Origin: Bacillota bacterium
GTDB taxonomy: Bacteria; Bacillota; Negativicutes; Sporomusales; Sporomusaceae
Assembly (NCBI GenBank): GCA_023388195.1
Contig: JAEWGR010000073.1
Location: forward strand, 1 to 20,472
Length of the DNA: 20,472 nucleotides
Reading direction: 5' to 3'
Below, in pieces: positions 1-6,082 of this stretch. Position numbers and translations under genes: made by a program. Within the stretch, counting starts at the first letter, position 1; each line of letters opens with the position of its first letter. Below the pieces are notes generated by a model. It ran no database searches, was not told the origin of the DNA, and was given only the letters and a program-made list of their open reading frames with translations.

Positions 1-630
1 ATTGGGTGTCTTTTGCCGTTTAGCCCCCTCCACCAATGAAATCATCCGGTCCAGAAAAGTTTCGCCGGGATTGGCGGTCACCTGTACCTTAAGCCAGTCG
101 GATAAGACCCTTGTCCCGCCGGTAACCGAGGATTTATCACCGCCCGACTCCCTGATAACAGGCGCCGATTCGCCGGTAACAGCGCTCTCATCTACGGTCG
201 CCATGCCTGCCACCACTTCGCCGTCGCTGGGAATGACATCACCTGCCTCAATTAACAACAGGTCGCCTTTTTTAAGTTCGGCAGCTTCAACCACCTTCAC
301 ACCATCGCTGGTGATTTTTTTTGCTTTGGTCAGACTGCGGGTATTTTTGAGTGCCTGCGCCTGGGCTTTGCCGCGTCCTTCGGCAATGGCTTCGGCAAAG
401 TTGGCAAACAAAACAGTGAACCACAGCCACAGATTAATTTGCAGGGCAAACAAGCTGCTCCCACTGCCCTGCATCATATCGCGTGCCATCAGGCCGGTTG
501 TTAATACCGCCCCGACAAAAACAATAAACATAACCGGATTTTTCATCTGCACCCGCGGATTAAGTTTGCGAAAAGCATCGCCCACCGCGCCGGCAATAAT
601 GTGCTTATCAAAACTGCTTTTATGATTCAT
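1..630 (-). CDS. kdpB: KdpB, potassium-transporting P-type ATPase catalytic subunit (N-terminal part only)
   Basis: Catalytic subunit of the KdpFABC high-affinity K+ pump, a P-type ATPase in the cytoplasmic membrane. The window holds the first 210 codons of a protein that is usually about 680 residues; the rest lies beyond the left edge. Visible are the N-terminal segment (MNHKSSFDKHIIAGAVGDAF), two hydrophobic helices at about residues 32-50 and 62-80, and the start of the actuator domain with the TGES dephosphorylation loop at residues 152-155. The Ser of TGES matches E. coli Ser162, a known inhibitory phosphorylation site. The phosphorylation loop (DKTG) is outside the window. The start at 630 has an AAAGGAG ribosome binding site. 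The gene begins 14 nt after the kdpA stop, so it is co-transcribed with kdpF and kdpA. Confidence 0.96.
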   Translation of the reverse strand, partial: MNHKSSFDKHIIAGAVGDAFRKLNPRVQMKNPVMFIVFVGAVLTTGLMARDMMQGSGSSLFALQINLWLWFTVLFANFAEAIAEGRGKAQAQALKNTRSLTKAKKITSDGVKVVEAAELKKGDLLLIEAGDVIPSDGEVVAGMATVDESAVTGESAPVIRESGGDKSSVTGGTRVLSDWLKVQVTANPGETFLDRMISLVEGAKRQKTPN

Positions 631-644
631 AATCCTCTGCTCCT

Positions 645-2351
645 TTAAAAGATTGCGCCTTGCAGCATAATCAGGTGCTCAATAATTGGCCCTAATGCCA
701 AAACCGGCAAAAAGGTGAGCGCACCGACAACAAGCACCACACCGGCCAGCAATACAACAAACAACAAGCCGGTGGTGGAGAAAGTCCCGGGACCGGCAGG
801 CGAGACTTTTTTGCCAGCCATACTGCCGGCAATAGCCAGCACCGGAAGAATAACACCAAATCGCCCCAACAGCATGGCCAGAGCAAGCAGGAGGTCATAA
901 AACAGCGTGTTGACCGTCAGACCGCCAAAAGCACTGCCGTTGTTAGCGGCGCCGGAGGCAAAGGCATACAGGATTTCACTCAAGCCATGGGGCCCGGGAT
1001 TAGCGATGGATGACGTTCCCGCCTCGGTCGCCGCAGCGATAGCACTGCCTATCAGGATGGCTGCTGACGGAATAAGGATAGCCAGCGTAGCCATTTTCAT
1101 GTCCCAGGCTTCAATCTTTTTGCCAAGATATTCGGGGGTCCGGCCTACCATCAAGCCGACAATGAACACAGTCAAAACAACATACATCATCATGCCGTAA
1201 AAACCGGCCCCTACCCCGCCTACCACGACTTCCCCCAACAGCATCTGCAGCATAGGAATAAGGCCGCCAAGCGGTGTCAGGCTGTCATGCATGGCATTCA
1301 CAGCGCCACAGGAAGCGGCCGTGGTCACGGTAGCAAACAGCGCCGAACCGCCAATGCCGAAGCGTACCTCTTTACCCTCCATGGATACGGGACCACTTAT
1401 GCCCAGGTCTCCCATAATGGGATTGCCATATAATTCACTGGCATACGTACCGCCTAACATACAGATAAACAAGAAAAACATAGCTCCCAGTATAGCGTAG
1501 CCCTGCCGCGTATCGCGGGCCAGCTGCCCATAGGTAAACAACAGCGCCGCCGGGATCAGAAAAATAGTGACTATTTGCATAAAGTTAGTTAGTGCCGTAG
1601 GATTCTCAAATGGATGGGCCGAGTTAGCGTTAAAAAAGCCGCCGCCATTGGTCCCCAGCATTTTGATGGCCTCCTGGGAAGCCACCGGCCCCATTGCCAG
1701 TGTTTGCCCGGCACCGTCCAGCGTCTGCACGGTGATATAGGGTGACAGGTTTTGCAATACCCCCTGCTGTACCAGGAAAAGAGTAAATATGATCGATAGC
1801 GGCAGCAGTACCCGAATTGTACCGCGCACCAGGTCAACCCAGAAATTACCGATTTTATCAGTAGCTTTACGGGTCAGGCCCCGGCTGAGCGCCACAGCCA
1901 CTGCCAGGCCGGTCGCTGCCGACACAAAATTTTGCACCGTCAACGCTGCCATCTGGGTAAAATAACTCATAGTCGACTCGCCGCCGTAGGCCTGCCAGTT
2001 GGTGTTGGTCATAAAGCTGACAGCCGTGTTAAAGGCCACATGCCAGGGCGCCACTGCCGCCATGTTTTCCGGGTTAAAAGGCAGGTACCCCTGTAAAAGC
2101 TGAATCAAATAAACCGCTGCCATCCCGATGAGATTGAAGCAAACCAGGTTTACCGCATACTCTTTCCAATCCATCTCTGCCACAGCATTCACGCCAGTCA
2201 AGCGGTAGATGATGTTTTCAATAGGCGCAAACAATCTGTCAAACCTTGTCTGGTTTAATGAAAATACGTTGGCCATATAACAGCCCAGCGGCCAGGCCAA
2301 AATCATCAGTACAGTCAAAAACACAATAAATAAGACGATATCTGTTAGCAT
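645..2351 (-). CDS. kdpA: KdpA, potassium-binding channel-like subunit of the Kdp ATPase
   Basis: KdpA forms the K+-selective, channel-like pathway of the KdpFABC pump and has about ten membrane helices. The 568-residue product is close to the E. coli length of 557. The family signature TNGGGFFNANSAHPFENPT is present, as is the typical start MLTDIVLFIVFLTVLM. An in-frame longer reading begins further upstream, but its extra N-terminus overlaps kdpF in another frame. The start at 2351 has a GGAGGAG ribosome binding site 6 to 7 nt upstream and only 2 nt separates it from the kdpF stop, so it is preferred. The ribosome binding site lies inside the last codons of kdpF (Pro-Glu-Glu-Phe), which suggests translational coupling. 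Confidence 0.97.
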   Translation of the reverse strand: MLTDIVLFIVFLTVLMILAWPLGCYMANVFSLNQTRFDRLFAPIENIIYRLTGVNAVAEMDWKEYAVNLVCFNLIGMAAVYLIQLLQGYLPFNPENMAAVAPWHVAFNTAVSFMTNTNWQAYGGESTMSYFTQMAALTVQNFVSAATGLAVAVALSRGLTRKATDKIGNFWVDLVRGTIRVLLPLSIIFTLFLVQQGVLQNLSPYITVQTLDGAGQTLAMGPVASQEAIKMLGTNGGGFFNANSAHPFENPTALTNFMQIVTIFLIPAALLFTYGQLARDTRQGYAILGAMFFLFICMLGGTYASELYGNPIMGDLGISGPVSMEGKEVRFGIGGSALFATVTTAASCGAVNAMHDSLTPLGGLIPMLQMLLGEVVVGGVGAGFYGMMMYVVLTVFIVGLMVGRTPEYLGKKIEAWDMKMATLAILIPSAAILIGSAIAAATEAGTSSIANPGPHGLSEILYAFASGAANNGSAFGGLTVNTLFYDLLLALAMLLGRFGVILPVLAIAGSMAGKKVSPAGPGTFSTTGLLFVVLLAGVVLVVGALTFLPVLALGPIIEHLIMLQGAIF

Positions 2352-2353
2352 TG

Positions 2354-2440
2354 TTAAAACTCCTCCGGTTTCAAAAGCGCATACATCAGGTATACCAAAA
2401 GCAATGCCGCCACTATGCCGGCCAGCCATACATCGGCCAT
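2354..2440 (-). CDS. kdpF: KdpF, small stabilising subunit of the Kdp ATPase
   Basis: A 28-residue single-pass membrane peptide (MADVWLAGIVAALLLVYLMY followed by ALLKPEEF). KdpF is known to stabilise the KdpABC complex and is usually 25 to 30 residues long. One hydrophobic helix at about residues 5-23 is followed by a short charged tail, the usual KdpF pattern. The start at 2440 has a GGGGGAG ribosome binding site. The stop codon lies 2 nt before kdpA. Position as the first gene of a kdpFABC operon, size and hydropathy all agree. Confidence 0.93.
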   Translation of the reverse strand: MADVWLAGIVAALLLVYLMYALLKPEEF

Positions 2441-2478
2441 CTATACTCCCCCTATGCCTATGAACTTGTTACAGATTT

Positions 2479-2544
2479 ATTGTAGTACGAATGAACGTAA
2501 AGGCGCTGTCAAGAAATCCGGCAGAGGCGTAAAGAAAGTGTAAA
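2479..2544 (-). promoter_or_regulatory. kdp operon promoter with KdpE-like operator
   Basis: Read on the minus strand, 2544-2526 is TTTACACTTTCTTTACGCC. It matches 16 of 19 positions of the E. coli KdpE target as I recall it (TTTATACTTTTTTTACACC), including two TTTAC half-sites 11 bp apart. A perfect TTGACA lies 13 nt downstream at 2512-2507. The best -10 candidates, TACTAC (2487-2482) and TACAAT (2484-2479), have long spacers of 19 and 22 nt, as is common at activator-dependent promoters. kdpD and kdpE are not in the window. Confidence 0.6.
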
Positions 2545-2557
2545 GATTATATAAAAA

Positions 2558-2599
2558 GAGACCTTTATTCCCAGCACCTGATGCTGAAATAAAGGTCTC
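2558..2599 (-). terminator. Hairpin A, likely minus-strand terminator
   Basis: A 12-bp perfect stem (GAGACCTTTATT, 2558-2569, with AATAAAGGTCTC, 2588-2599) encloses a second stem (CAGCA with TGCTG). On the minus strand it is followed by TTTTTATAT, the form of an intrinsic terminator. The nearest annotated minus-strand gene upstream ends at 3021, so either it stops readthrough towards kdp or it ends an unannotated RNA. It shares the stem sequence AGACCTTTATT with hairpin B at 2968-3008. Confidence 0.65.
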
Positions 2600-2760
2600 G
2601 CTTAGTTTCACAATATAGTAAGCTTTATGGTGTTATCGTCACCTGTGATACGTATAAGAGTTTCCAGCCTGTAACAGGCTGACTCCCGGATCAAGCTGAC
2701 AAAACAGGACCGTCCCCACCGTCCTTCGGCAAGGGTGTACCTGCCGGCCAAACTTTCCTG
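2600..2760. other. Intergenic stretch with small hairpins and a possible REP-like remnant
   Basis: No convincing gene is seen here. A small hairpin at 2664-2680 (CAGCCTG, taa, CAGGCTG) repeats the inner stem of hairpin B. At 2696-2724 the string GACAAAACAGGACCGTCCCC, followed by ACCGTCC, resembles short dispersed palindromic repeats that I recall from other Firmicutes and related genomes. A second short hairpin, CCTT-cggc-AAGG, follows. The resemblance is from memory and uncertain. Confidence 0.3.
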
Positions 2761-2819
2761 TATAATGGAAAAGGGACGAGCCTCTAACTCGTCCCAACTG
2801 AATACAGGAGATGAATCTT
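2761..2819 (+). promoter_or_regulatory. Putative promoter and 5' hairpin leader of the small-peptide gene
   Basis: A consensus -10 box TATAAT lies at 2761-2766, with no good -35 upstream. About 7 nt later comes a perfect 8-bp stem, GGGACGAG (2773-2780), loop cctctaa, CTCGTCCC (2788-2795). A transcript from this -10 box would therefore start almost at the foot of a stable hairpin. An AGGAG ribosome binding site at 2806-2810 follows, 9 nt before the ATG at 2820. The hairpin does not cover the ribosome binding site and may protect the 5' end of the mRNA. Confidence 0.4.
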
Positions 2820-2906
2820 ATGCGCTTGAGAACGAAATGGTTTCAACTCACCGTTTCAAGCGGCGCTTTGTGGATAATTTATCAGCAAGGATTGCTGTTT
2901 TTCTGA
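2820..2906 (+). CDS. Putative 28-residue hydrophobic peptide
   Basis: Short ORF encoding a basic N-terminus (MRLRTKWFQ) and then a hydrophobic, aromatic stretch (LTVSSGALWIIYQQGLLFF). This is the outline of a one-helix membrane peptide. Support is a well-spaced AGGAG ribosome binding site, an upstream TATAAT, a 5' hairpin and a strong hairpin downstream at 2968-3008. I do not recognise the sequence. Size and composition resemble type I toxin peptides or other small membrane proteins, but no homology is claimed. A longer ORF in another frame (2735-2926) crosses it and looks spurious. Codon statistics cannot decide at this length. Confidence 0.4.
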   Translation: MRLRTKWFQLTVSSGALWIIYQQGLLFF

Positions 2907-2967
2907 TAGACTTTGAGCCAGGATAACCGTTCGGTTAGACAATTTGCCGGGCTGGCGTGTATCCGGT

Positions 2968-3008
2968 AGACCTTTATTTCAGCCTGCGTCAGGCTGAAAT
3001 AAAGGTCT
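2968..3008. terminator. Hairpin B, 19-bp perfect stem
   Basis: AGACCTTTATTTCAGCCTG (2968-2986) pairs perfectly with 2990-3008 around a 3-nt loop (cgt). It lies 13 nt beyond the stop of the monooxygenase gene on the minus strand and 61 nt after the small-peptide stop on the plus strand, so it could terminate both. Neither side has a clean run of T; the plus strand has a loosely T-rich tail. The outer stem is shared with hairpin A. Confidence 0.55.
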
Positions 3009-3020
3009 TGCCATTTTAGT

Positions 3021-3320
3021 TTATTTATTGATACCGGCAACCTCTTCATATAAATCAATAGTCGGTTTTTCTGCTAACAGGCTGGCAATTGTTTTAAACA
3101 ATTCTTTCAGATAGGGTGTAGATCCATGAAAGTCGAGCGCTGCTTTATCAACATACTTCTCATAAAAAAGAAACTGACTGGCATCCTTCTGTGAACGGTG
3201 CAGCACATATTGCAGGGTACCTTGTTCAAGTTCTACTTTGGGTATTACAGCTTTAAGCGCATTTTCCAGCTCTGTCTCTTTACCTGGCTTAGCCTTCATC
3301 GTTGCTACTAAAACAATCAT
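3021..3320 (-). CDS. ABM-family putative quinol monooxygenase
   Basis: A 99-residue single-domain protein of the antibiotic biosynthesis monooxygenase (ABM, YgiN-like) superfamily. These small dimeric ferredoxin-like folds act as cofactor-free monooxygenases on quinols or polyketides, or serve as ligand-binding proteins. Recognisable parts are the opening strand MIVLVATMKAKPGKE, the segment LEQGTLQYVLHRSQKDASQF, the FLFYEKYVD strand and FHGSTPYLKELF. An ATG at 3326 sits directly against the GGAGG, so the ATG at 3320, 6 nt after it, is the better start. It begins 21 nt after the flavin-reductase stop, implying one operon. The physiological substrate cannot be read from the sequence. Confidence 0.85.
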   Translation of the reverse strand: MIVLVATMKAKPGKETELENALKAVIPKVELEQGTLQYVLHRSQKDASQFLFYEKYVDKAALDFHGSTPYLKELFKTIASLLAEKPTIDLYEEVAGINK

Positions 3321-3341
3321 GAACATCCTCCACTCATTAAA

Positions 3342-3914
3342 TTACTTTCTCAGTTTTAAACCAAGGGAAAATGCCTGGCCCAGATTCTCGCCCATTCCGT
3401 AATACGCCCGCTCTGAAGGGCTGAAAGCAAAGGGATCTACTTTTCCCAGAATCGGTAAACCATTGTCTCCCAACACAGTTTCATCAGCTTTTACATCAAC
3501 TATCTCCCCAATAAACTGGGTGTGCTGACCAATTTCTATAGTGTGCAGCAACCGGCATTCCAATACCAGCGGAAACTCCCGAACATAAGGAGCGTCAACC
3601 AGGTCGCTTTTAACAGCCGTCAGACCGGCAACAGCAAACTTATCTGTGTCTTTGCCGCTGGCAATACCCACATAATCAGCCTCACTCACAAACTGCCGGG
3701 ATGGTATGCTGACGGTAAACGCCTTGTGTTTGATAATGCTGTCATAGGAATGACGGATCTTTTGCAAGGATACCGCCACACACGGTGGCGTTGAGCAACA
3801 AATACCACCCCAGGCAGCGGTCATGATGTTTGGCTCCCCGTTTTCCCCATATGTACCTACTACCCAGACCGGAGTAGGCATGGCAAAAGTCTTGGCCCCG
3901 ATTGATTTTTTCAT
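3342..3914 (-). CDS. Flavin reductase-like (flavoredoxin-type) FMN-binding protein
   Basis: A 190-residue protein of the flavin reductase-like domain family, which bind FMN in a split beta-barrel and reduce flavins or pass electrons. The N-terminal half carries typical family features: PTPVWVVGTYGENGEPNIMT, then AAWGGICCSTPPCVAVSL, then RHSYDSIIKHKAFTVSIPS. The C-terminal part (HTQFIGEIVDVKADE, and a closing GENLGQAFSLGLKLRK) resembles flavoredoxins of anaerobes. The start at 3914 has a GAGGAG ribosome binding site; an in-frame extension to 3998 lacks one and runs through the promoter. It is the first gene of a two-gene unit with the ABM protein, a pairing that suggests redox or stress metabolism. 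That role is inference. Confidence 0.85.
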   Translation of the reverse strand: MKKSIGAKTFAMPTPVWVVGTYGENGEPNIMTAAWGGICCSTPPCVAVSLQKIRHSYDSIIKHKAFTVSIPSRQFVSEADYVGIASGKDTDKFAVAGLTAVKSDLVDAPYVREFPLVLECRLLHTIEIGQHTQFIGEIVDVKADETVLGDNGLPILGKVDPFAFSPSERAYYGMGENLGQAFSLGLKLRK

Positions 3915-3969
3915 AATTCCAGCTCCTCTCATTATGATAAAGTCTTCCCATTTTTTTTGTTCTGATGTA

Positions 3970-3998
3970 ATAATAGACAATAATATGTTTTTTGGCAA
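3970..3998 (-). promoter_or_regulatory. Promoter of the flavin reductase/ABM operon
   Basis: On the minus strand TTGCCA (3998-3993) and TATTAT (3975-3970) are separated by 17 nt. Each hexamer is one mismatch from consensus. The predicted start near 3963 gives a leader of about 50 nt before the ATG at 3914. The region around the -10 box is AT-rich with an imperfect inverted repeat (ATAATA, then TAATAT), which could be an operator. Confidence 0.6.
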
Positions 3999-4076
3999 GT
4001 ACGCACTTTTTCGTTGCCTGGTATCTATTTGGGAACTGCAAAAAACCCCTGGTCAACAAATTTTGCCCTGTACCGC

Positions 4077-4193
4077 ATGACAGCCGCATTCGGTGGGAAA
4101 GCTATACAGAAAACACGGCTGCACCGAGCCTTAGCGAAGGCCGAAGCCGCTGTTGCCCTCATCCAGGCGGAAAGGTTACTTTCTACAGGATAA
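4077..4193 (+). CDS. Possible 38-residue alanine-rich small ORF
   Basis: ATG at 4077 to TAA at 4193 encodes MTAAFGGKAIQKTRLHRALA followed by KAEAAVALIQAERLLSTG. The composition is protein-like, with regular alternation of Ala/Leu and Lys/Arg/Glu suggesting an amphipathic helix. There is no ribosome binding site before the ATG. The same stretch can also fold as RNA: GCCTT-agcg-AAGGC at 4128-4141, and TCGGTG pairing with CACCGA. It may be an unusual small gene, the remnant of a larger one, or simply a structured leader of the coat gene that starts 22 nt later. I do not recognise a family. Confidence 0.25.
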   Translation: MTAAFGGKAIQKTRLHRALAKAEAAVALIQAERLLSTG

Positions 4194-4215
4194 AAAAATA
4201 CGGGAGGCTAATTAT

Positions 4216-4764
4216 ATGGCATTACAACTTTCCCAAAAAGAAACCACACTGCTGAAAGATCAGGAAACCCATGAAAAAGTATGTATTGAGAAGTATCAGA
4301 AATACGCTGCCCAAGCCAGTGACCCGCAGCTTAAACAGTTATTCCAATCTTTCGCTCAGCAGGAGCAGCAGCATCTGAATACAATAACCTCGATCATGAA
4401 CGGACAGGTTCCCAGTATGAACCAGTCTCAGCAGCAGGGGCAACAGTCCGCTCAGTCCCAATCTCAGTCTCAAACTACGTCCCAGTCTCAGTCCCAGGCC
4501 ACATCTCAGTCCCAGTCAGGCCAGACAGCAACAATGACTGCCCAGCCGGCCACTGCTACCAGTGCGAATACGGCTGACGCTATGCTTTGCAAAGATATGC
4601 TGATGACCGAGAAGTATGTCTCTAACGCCTATGACACGGCTATTTTTGAATTTACCGACTCCAATGTGCGCCAGGCTTTGAATCATATCCAAAAAGAAGA
4701 GCAAAAGCACGGTGAAGGGATCTTCAATTACCTGAGCAGTAAAGGTATGTATAACGTCCAATAG
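4216..4764 (+). CDS. CotF-like (ferritin-like fold) spore coat protein with Gln/Ser-rich insert
   Basis: A 182-residue protein with a split ferritin-like/coat F arrangement. Residues 6-62 form a helical hairpin (LKDQETHEKVCIEKYQKYAA and FQSFAQQEQQHLNTI). Residues 121-178 form a second pair (LCKDMLMTEKYVSNAYDTAI and ALNHIQKEEQKHGEGIFNYL). Between them, residues 69-102 are almost only Gln and Ser, followed by a Thr/Ala-rich linker to about 120. The second half matches CotF-type coat proteins as I know them, which suggests a structural spore-coat role. The start at 4216 is set by a GGGAGG ribosome binding site; an in-frame upstream start at 4153 has none. A shared terminator follows at 4776-4810. 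Confidence 0.8.
   Translation: MALQLSQKETTLLKDQETHEKVCIEKYQKYAAQASDPQLKQLFQSFAQQEQQHLNTITSIMNGQVPSMNQSQQQGQQSAQSQSQSQTTSQSQSQATSQSQSGQTATMTAQPATATSANTADAMLCKDMLMTEKYVSNAYDTAIFEFTDSNVRQALNHIQKEEQKHGEGIFNYLSSKGMYNVQ
4423..4521 (+). repeat. Low-complexity CAG/TCN repeat encoding a Gln/Ser tract
   Basis: Within the coat gene, degenerate repeats of the six-base unit CAGTCY (Gln-Ser) code for residues 70-102. The third codon bases vary, so the tract is selected or has aged at the protein level and is not a fresh slippage array. It is an insert between two helical halves. Confidence 0.8.
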
Positions 4765-4775
4765 AAAACAGTGCT

Positions 4776-4810
4776 AAAAAACAAGGCTGCCGTCCGCAGC
4801 CTTGTTTTTT
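4776..4810. terminator. Bidirectional intrinsic terminator
   Basis: A 15-bp stem (4776-4790 with 4796-4810, loop cgtcc) has a core of ACAAGGCTGC, with six A on the left and six T on the right. The geometry terminates in both directions. It serves the coat gene (plus) and the HD-GYP gene (minus), whose stop is at 4827. Confidence 0.9.
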
Positions 4811-4826
4811 AATTTGTTAAGTCCAG

Positions 4827-5969
4827 TTATGCCTGCTCAATTTTTGTATGATAACTTTGTGCACGGTCGGCATAAGCCTGTGCATAACTGGAATATAATT
4901 CCTCAATATCCAGGATGAAAAGGTCAGGATTTTTTGCCAGGTCCAGTTCAACGATGCGATTGAGATCATTGTCGCCCTGACCGCCTGTAAGGCGGATAAC
5001 AGGAATCGTTTTACTCTTGATGCCAACCCCCAGAATCAGGCCGCTCTGCTGATTGCTGAGCTTTACTGTCTTGCCCATGGGGTAGACAGCCACATTCTGG
5101 TTAAACCGCTCGACAATCGCCGGATTGAAATACTCGCCGGCAGCCTTATTCAAAATAGCAACAGCATAGTAGATCGGTGTCGGCAGGCGGTGAGGCATCC
5201 CCACAAGCAAACGATCATAGACATCAGCAATACTAATAATCTGGGCATACTCGGAAATGGCCTCCCCCTTAAGCCCCAGGGGATAACCGCTGCCGTTCCA
5301 GCGCTCATGATGCTGGAAGCAGGCATTAATCACCTCGGTTGACAAAGCGGTGTTCTCCCTCAGGATCTCCAGAGAATAGAAAGAATGCCGCCGGTACTCT
5401 TCTTTGTCATGTTTGGTTAAATAATTGGGGAACTGCAGGGCTAATTGCGGGGAAAACCGGATCTTACCGATATCATGCAGCATCGCTGCCAACCCCAGTT
5501 CACTTAACTGTTTAGCATCATAACCCATGGCCAGCCCGGTCATCACCGATAAAATGCAGGTGTTGACCGCATGGGAGAACATATACTCTTCTTTACGGCG
5601 CAGATCGAGAAGGTGAATCATGTTGTCCGGTTTCTGCCCCAACTGGTCAATTAAATCGCTGACAATCATTTTCACCCGGTCAAGCTGAATGCCCTTACCA
5701 ACCCGAAACTGGTTCACTACCTCATGGGCAGCATCCATGGCCGCTTGTTTATGCTTGGAATCATAGCAGTCGTCAGCTACATCCTCAACGGTAACAGCAG
5801 TGTCTGCTCCGCCGACAAACAACGAGGTAAAACCTTTTTCGCGCAGATAGTTGATATATCGTTCCTTTACCTCAGTGCCCTCATGGAGTAATACAGTGCC
5901 ATCTGCCAGAATAAGGGGTTTTGCCAGGAGCATCCCCGGCTGTATTTCATCTAAGGATATACTGTGCAT
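4827..5969 (-). CDS. HD-GYP domain cyclic-di-GMP phosphodiesterase
   Basis: A 380-residue cytoplasmic protein. The N-terminal region (about 1-60) matches the beta-rich domain that precedes many HD-GYP modules (LDEIQPGMLLAKPLILADGT). The HD-GYP domain covers about 125-310: His133 (SHAVNT), HDIGK at 165-169, His195, HHERWNGSGYP at 220-230, GLKGEAIS, and ADVYD at 249-253. All metal ligands of the HD core and the GYP motif are present, so hydrolysis of cyclic-di-GMP is likely. A tail of about 70 residues is unassigned. The start at 5969 has a perfect GGAGGTGA ribosome binding site. It has no partner gene; the SigD-type promoter upstream suggests control with motility genes. Confidence 0.92.
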   Translation of the reverse strand: MHSISLDEIQPGMLLAKPLILADGTVLLHEGTEVKERYINYLREKGFTSLFVGGADTAVTVEDVADDCYDSKHKQAAMDAAHEVVNQFRVGKGIQLDRVKMIVSDLIDQLGQKPDNMIHLLDLRRKEEYMFSHAVNTCILSVMTGLAMGYDAKQLSELGLAAMLHDIGKIRFSPQLALQFPNYLTKHDKEEYRRHSFYSLEILRENTALSTEVINACFQHHERWNGSGYPLGLKGEAISEYAQIISIADVYDRLLVGMPHRLPTPIYYAVAILNKAAGEYFNPAIVERFNQNVAVYPMGKTVKLSNQQSGLILGVGIKSKTIPVIRLTGGQGDNDLNRIVELDLAKNPDLFILDIEELYSSYAQAYADRAQSYHTKIEQA

Positions 5970-6016
5970 TTACATCACCTCCCTGAACCCTGTTGCTTAA
6001 CTTATTTATATTATAT

Positions 6017-6043
6017 ATATCGGCGATATGGCGCAACTTCTTA
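6017..6043 (-). promoter_or_regulatory. SigD/FliA-type promoter of the HD-GYP gene
   Basis: On the minus strand TAAG (6043-6040) is followed after exactly 15 nt by GCCGATAT (6024-6017). The SigD consensus of Bacillus is TAAA, 15 nt, GCCGATAT, so only one base differs. A TATAAT at 6015-6010 could be a sigma-A alternative but lacks a -35 box at proper spacing. The leader would be about 40 nt. Confidence 0.6.
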
Positions 6044-6082
6044 AAAGCAACCGCTGAAATCCTTGCTTAGCGGCTTAGGCAG

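Noticed and set aside
2..625. Open frame of about 207 codons on the plus strand
   Set aside because: It is antisense to kdpB, which has clear family motifs; composition and lack of a ribosome binding site mark it as a shadow.
2735..2926. 63-codon plus-strand ORF in the gene-poor interval
   Set aside because: It has no ribosome binding site and would run through the promoter, hairpin and start of the better-supported 28-residue ORF.
3742..4089. 115-codon minus-strand ORF
   Set aside because: It overlaps the flavin-reductase promoter and N-terminus in another frame and resembles no family.
4020..4200. Possible riboswitch upstream of the coat gene (cobalamin, cyclic-di-GMP, M-box considered)
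   Set aside because: Stems exist, but none of the conserved cores I know (for example the cobalamin B12-box or the GEMM core) is present.
4423..4521. Repeat array as a CRISPR
   Set aside because: The repeats are six-base Gln-Ser codon pairs in frame with a coat gene, without spacers.
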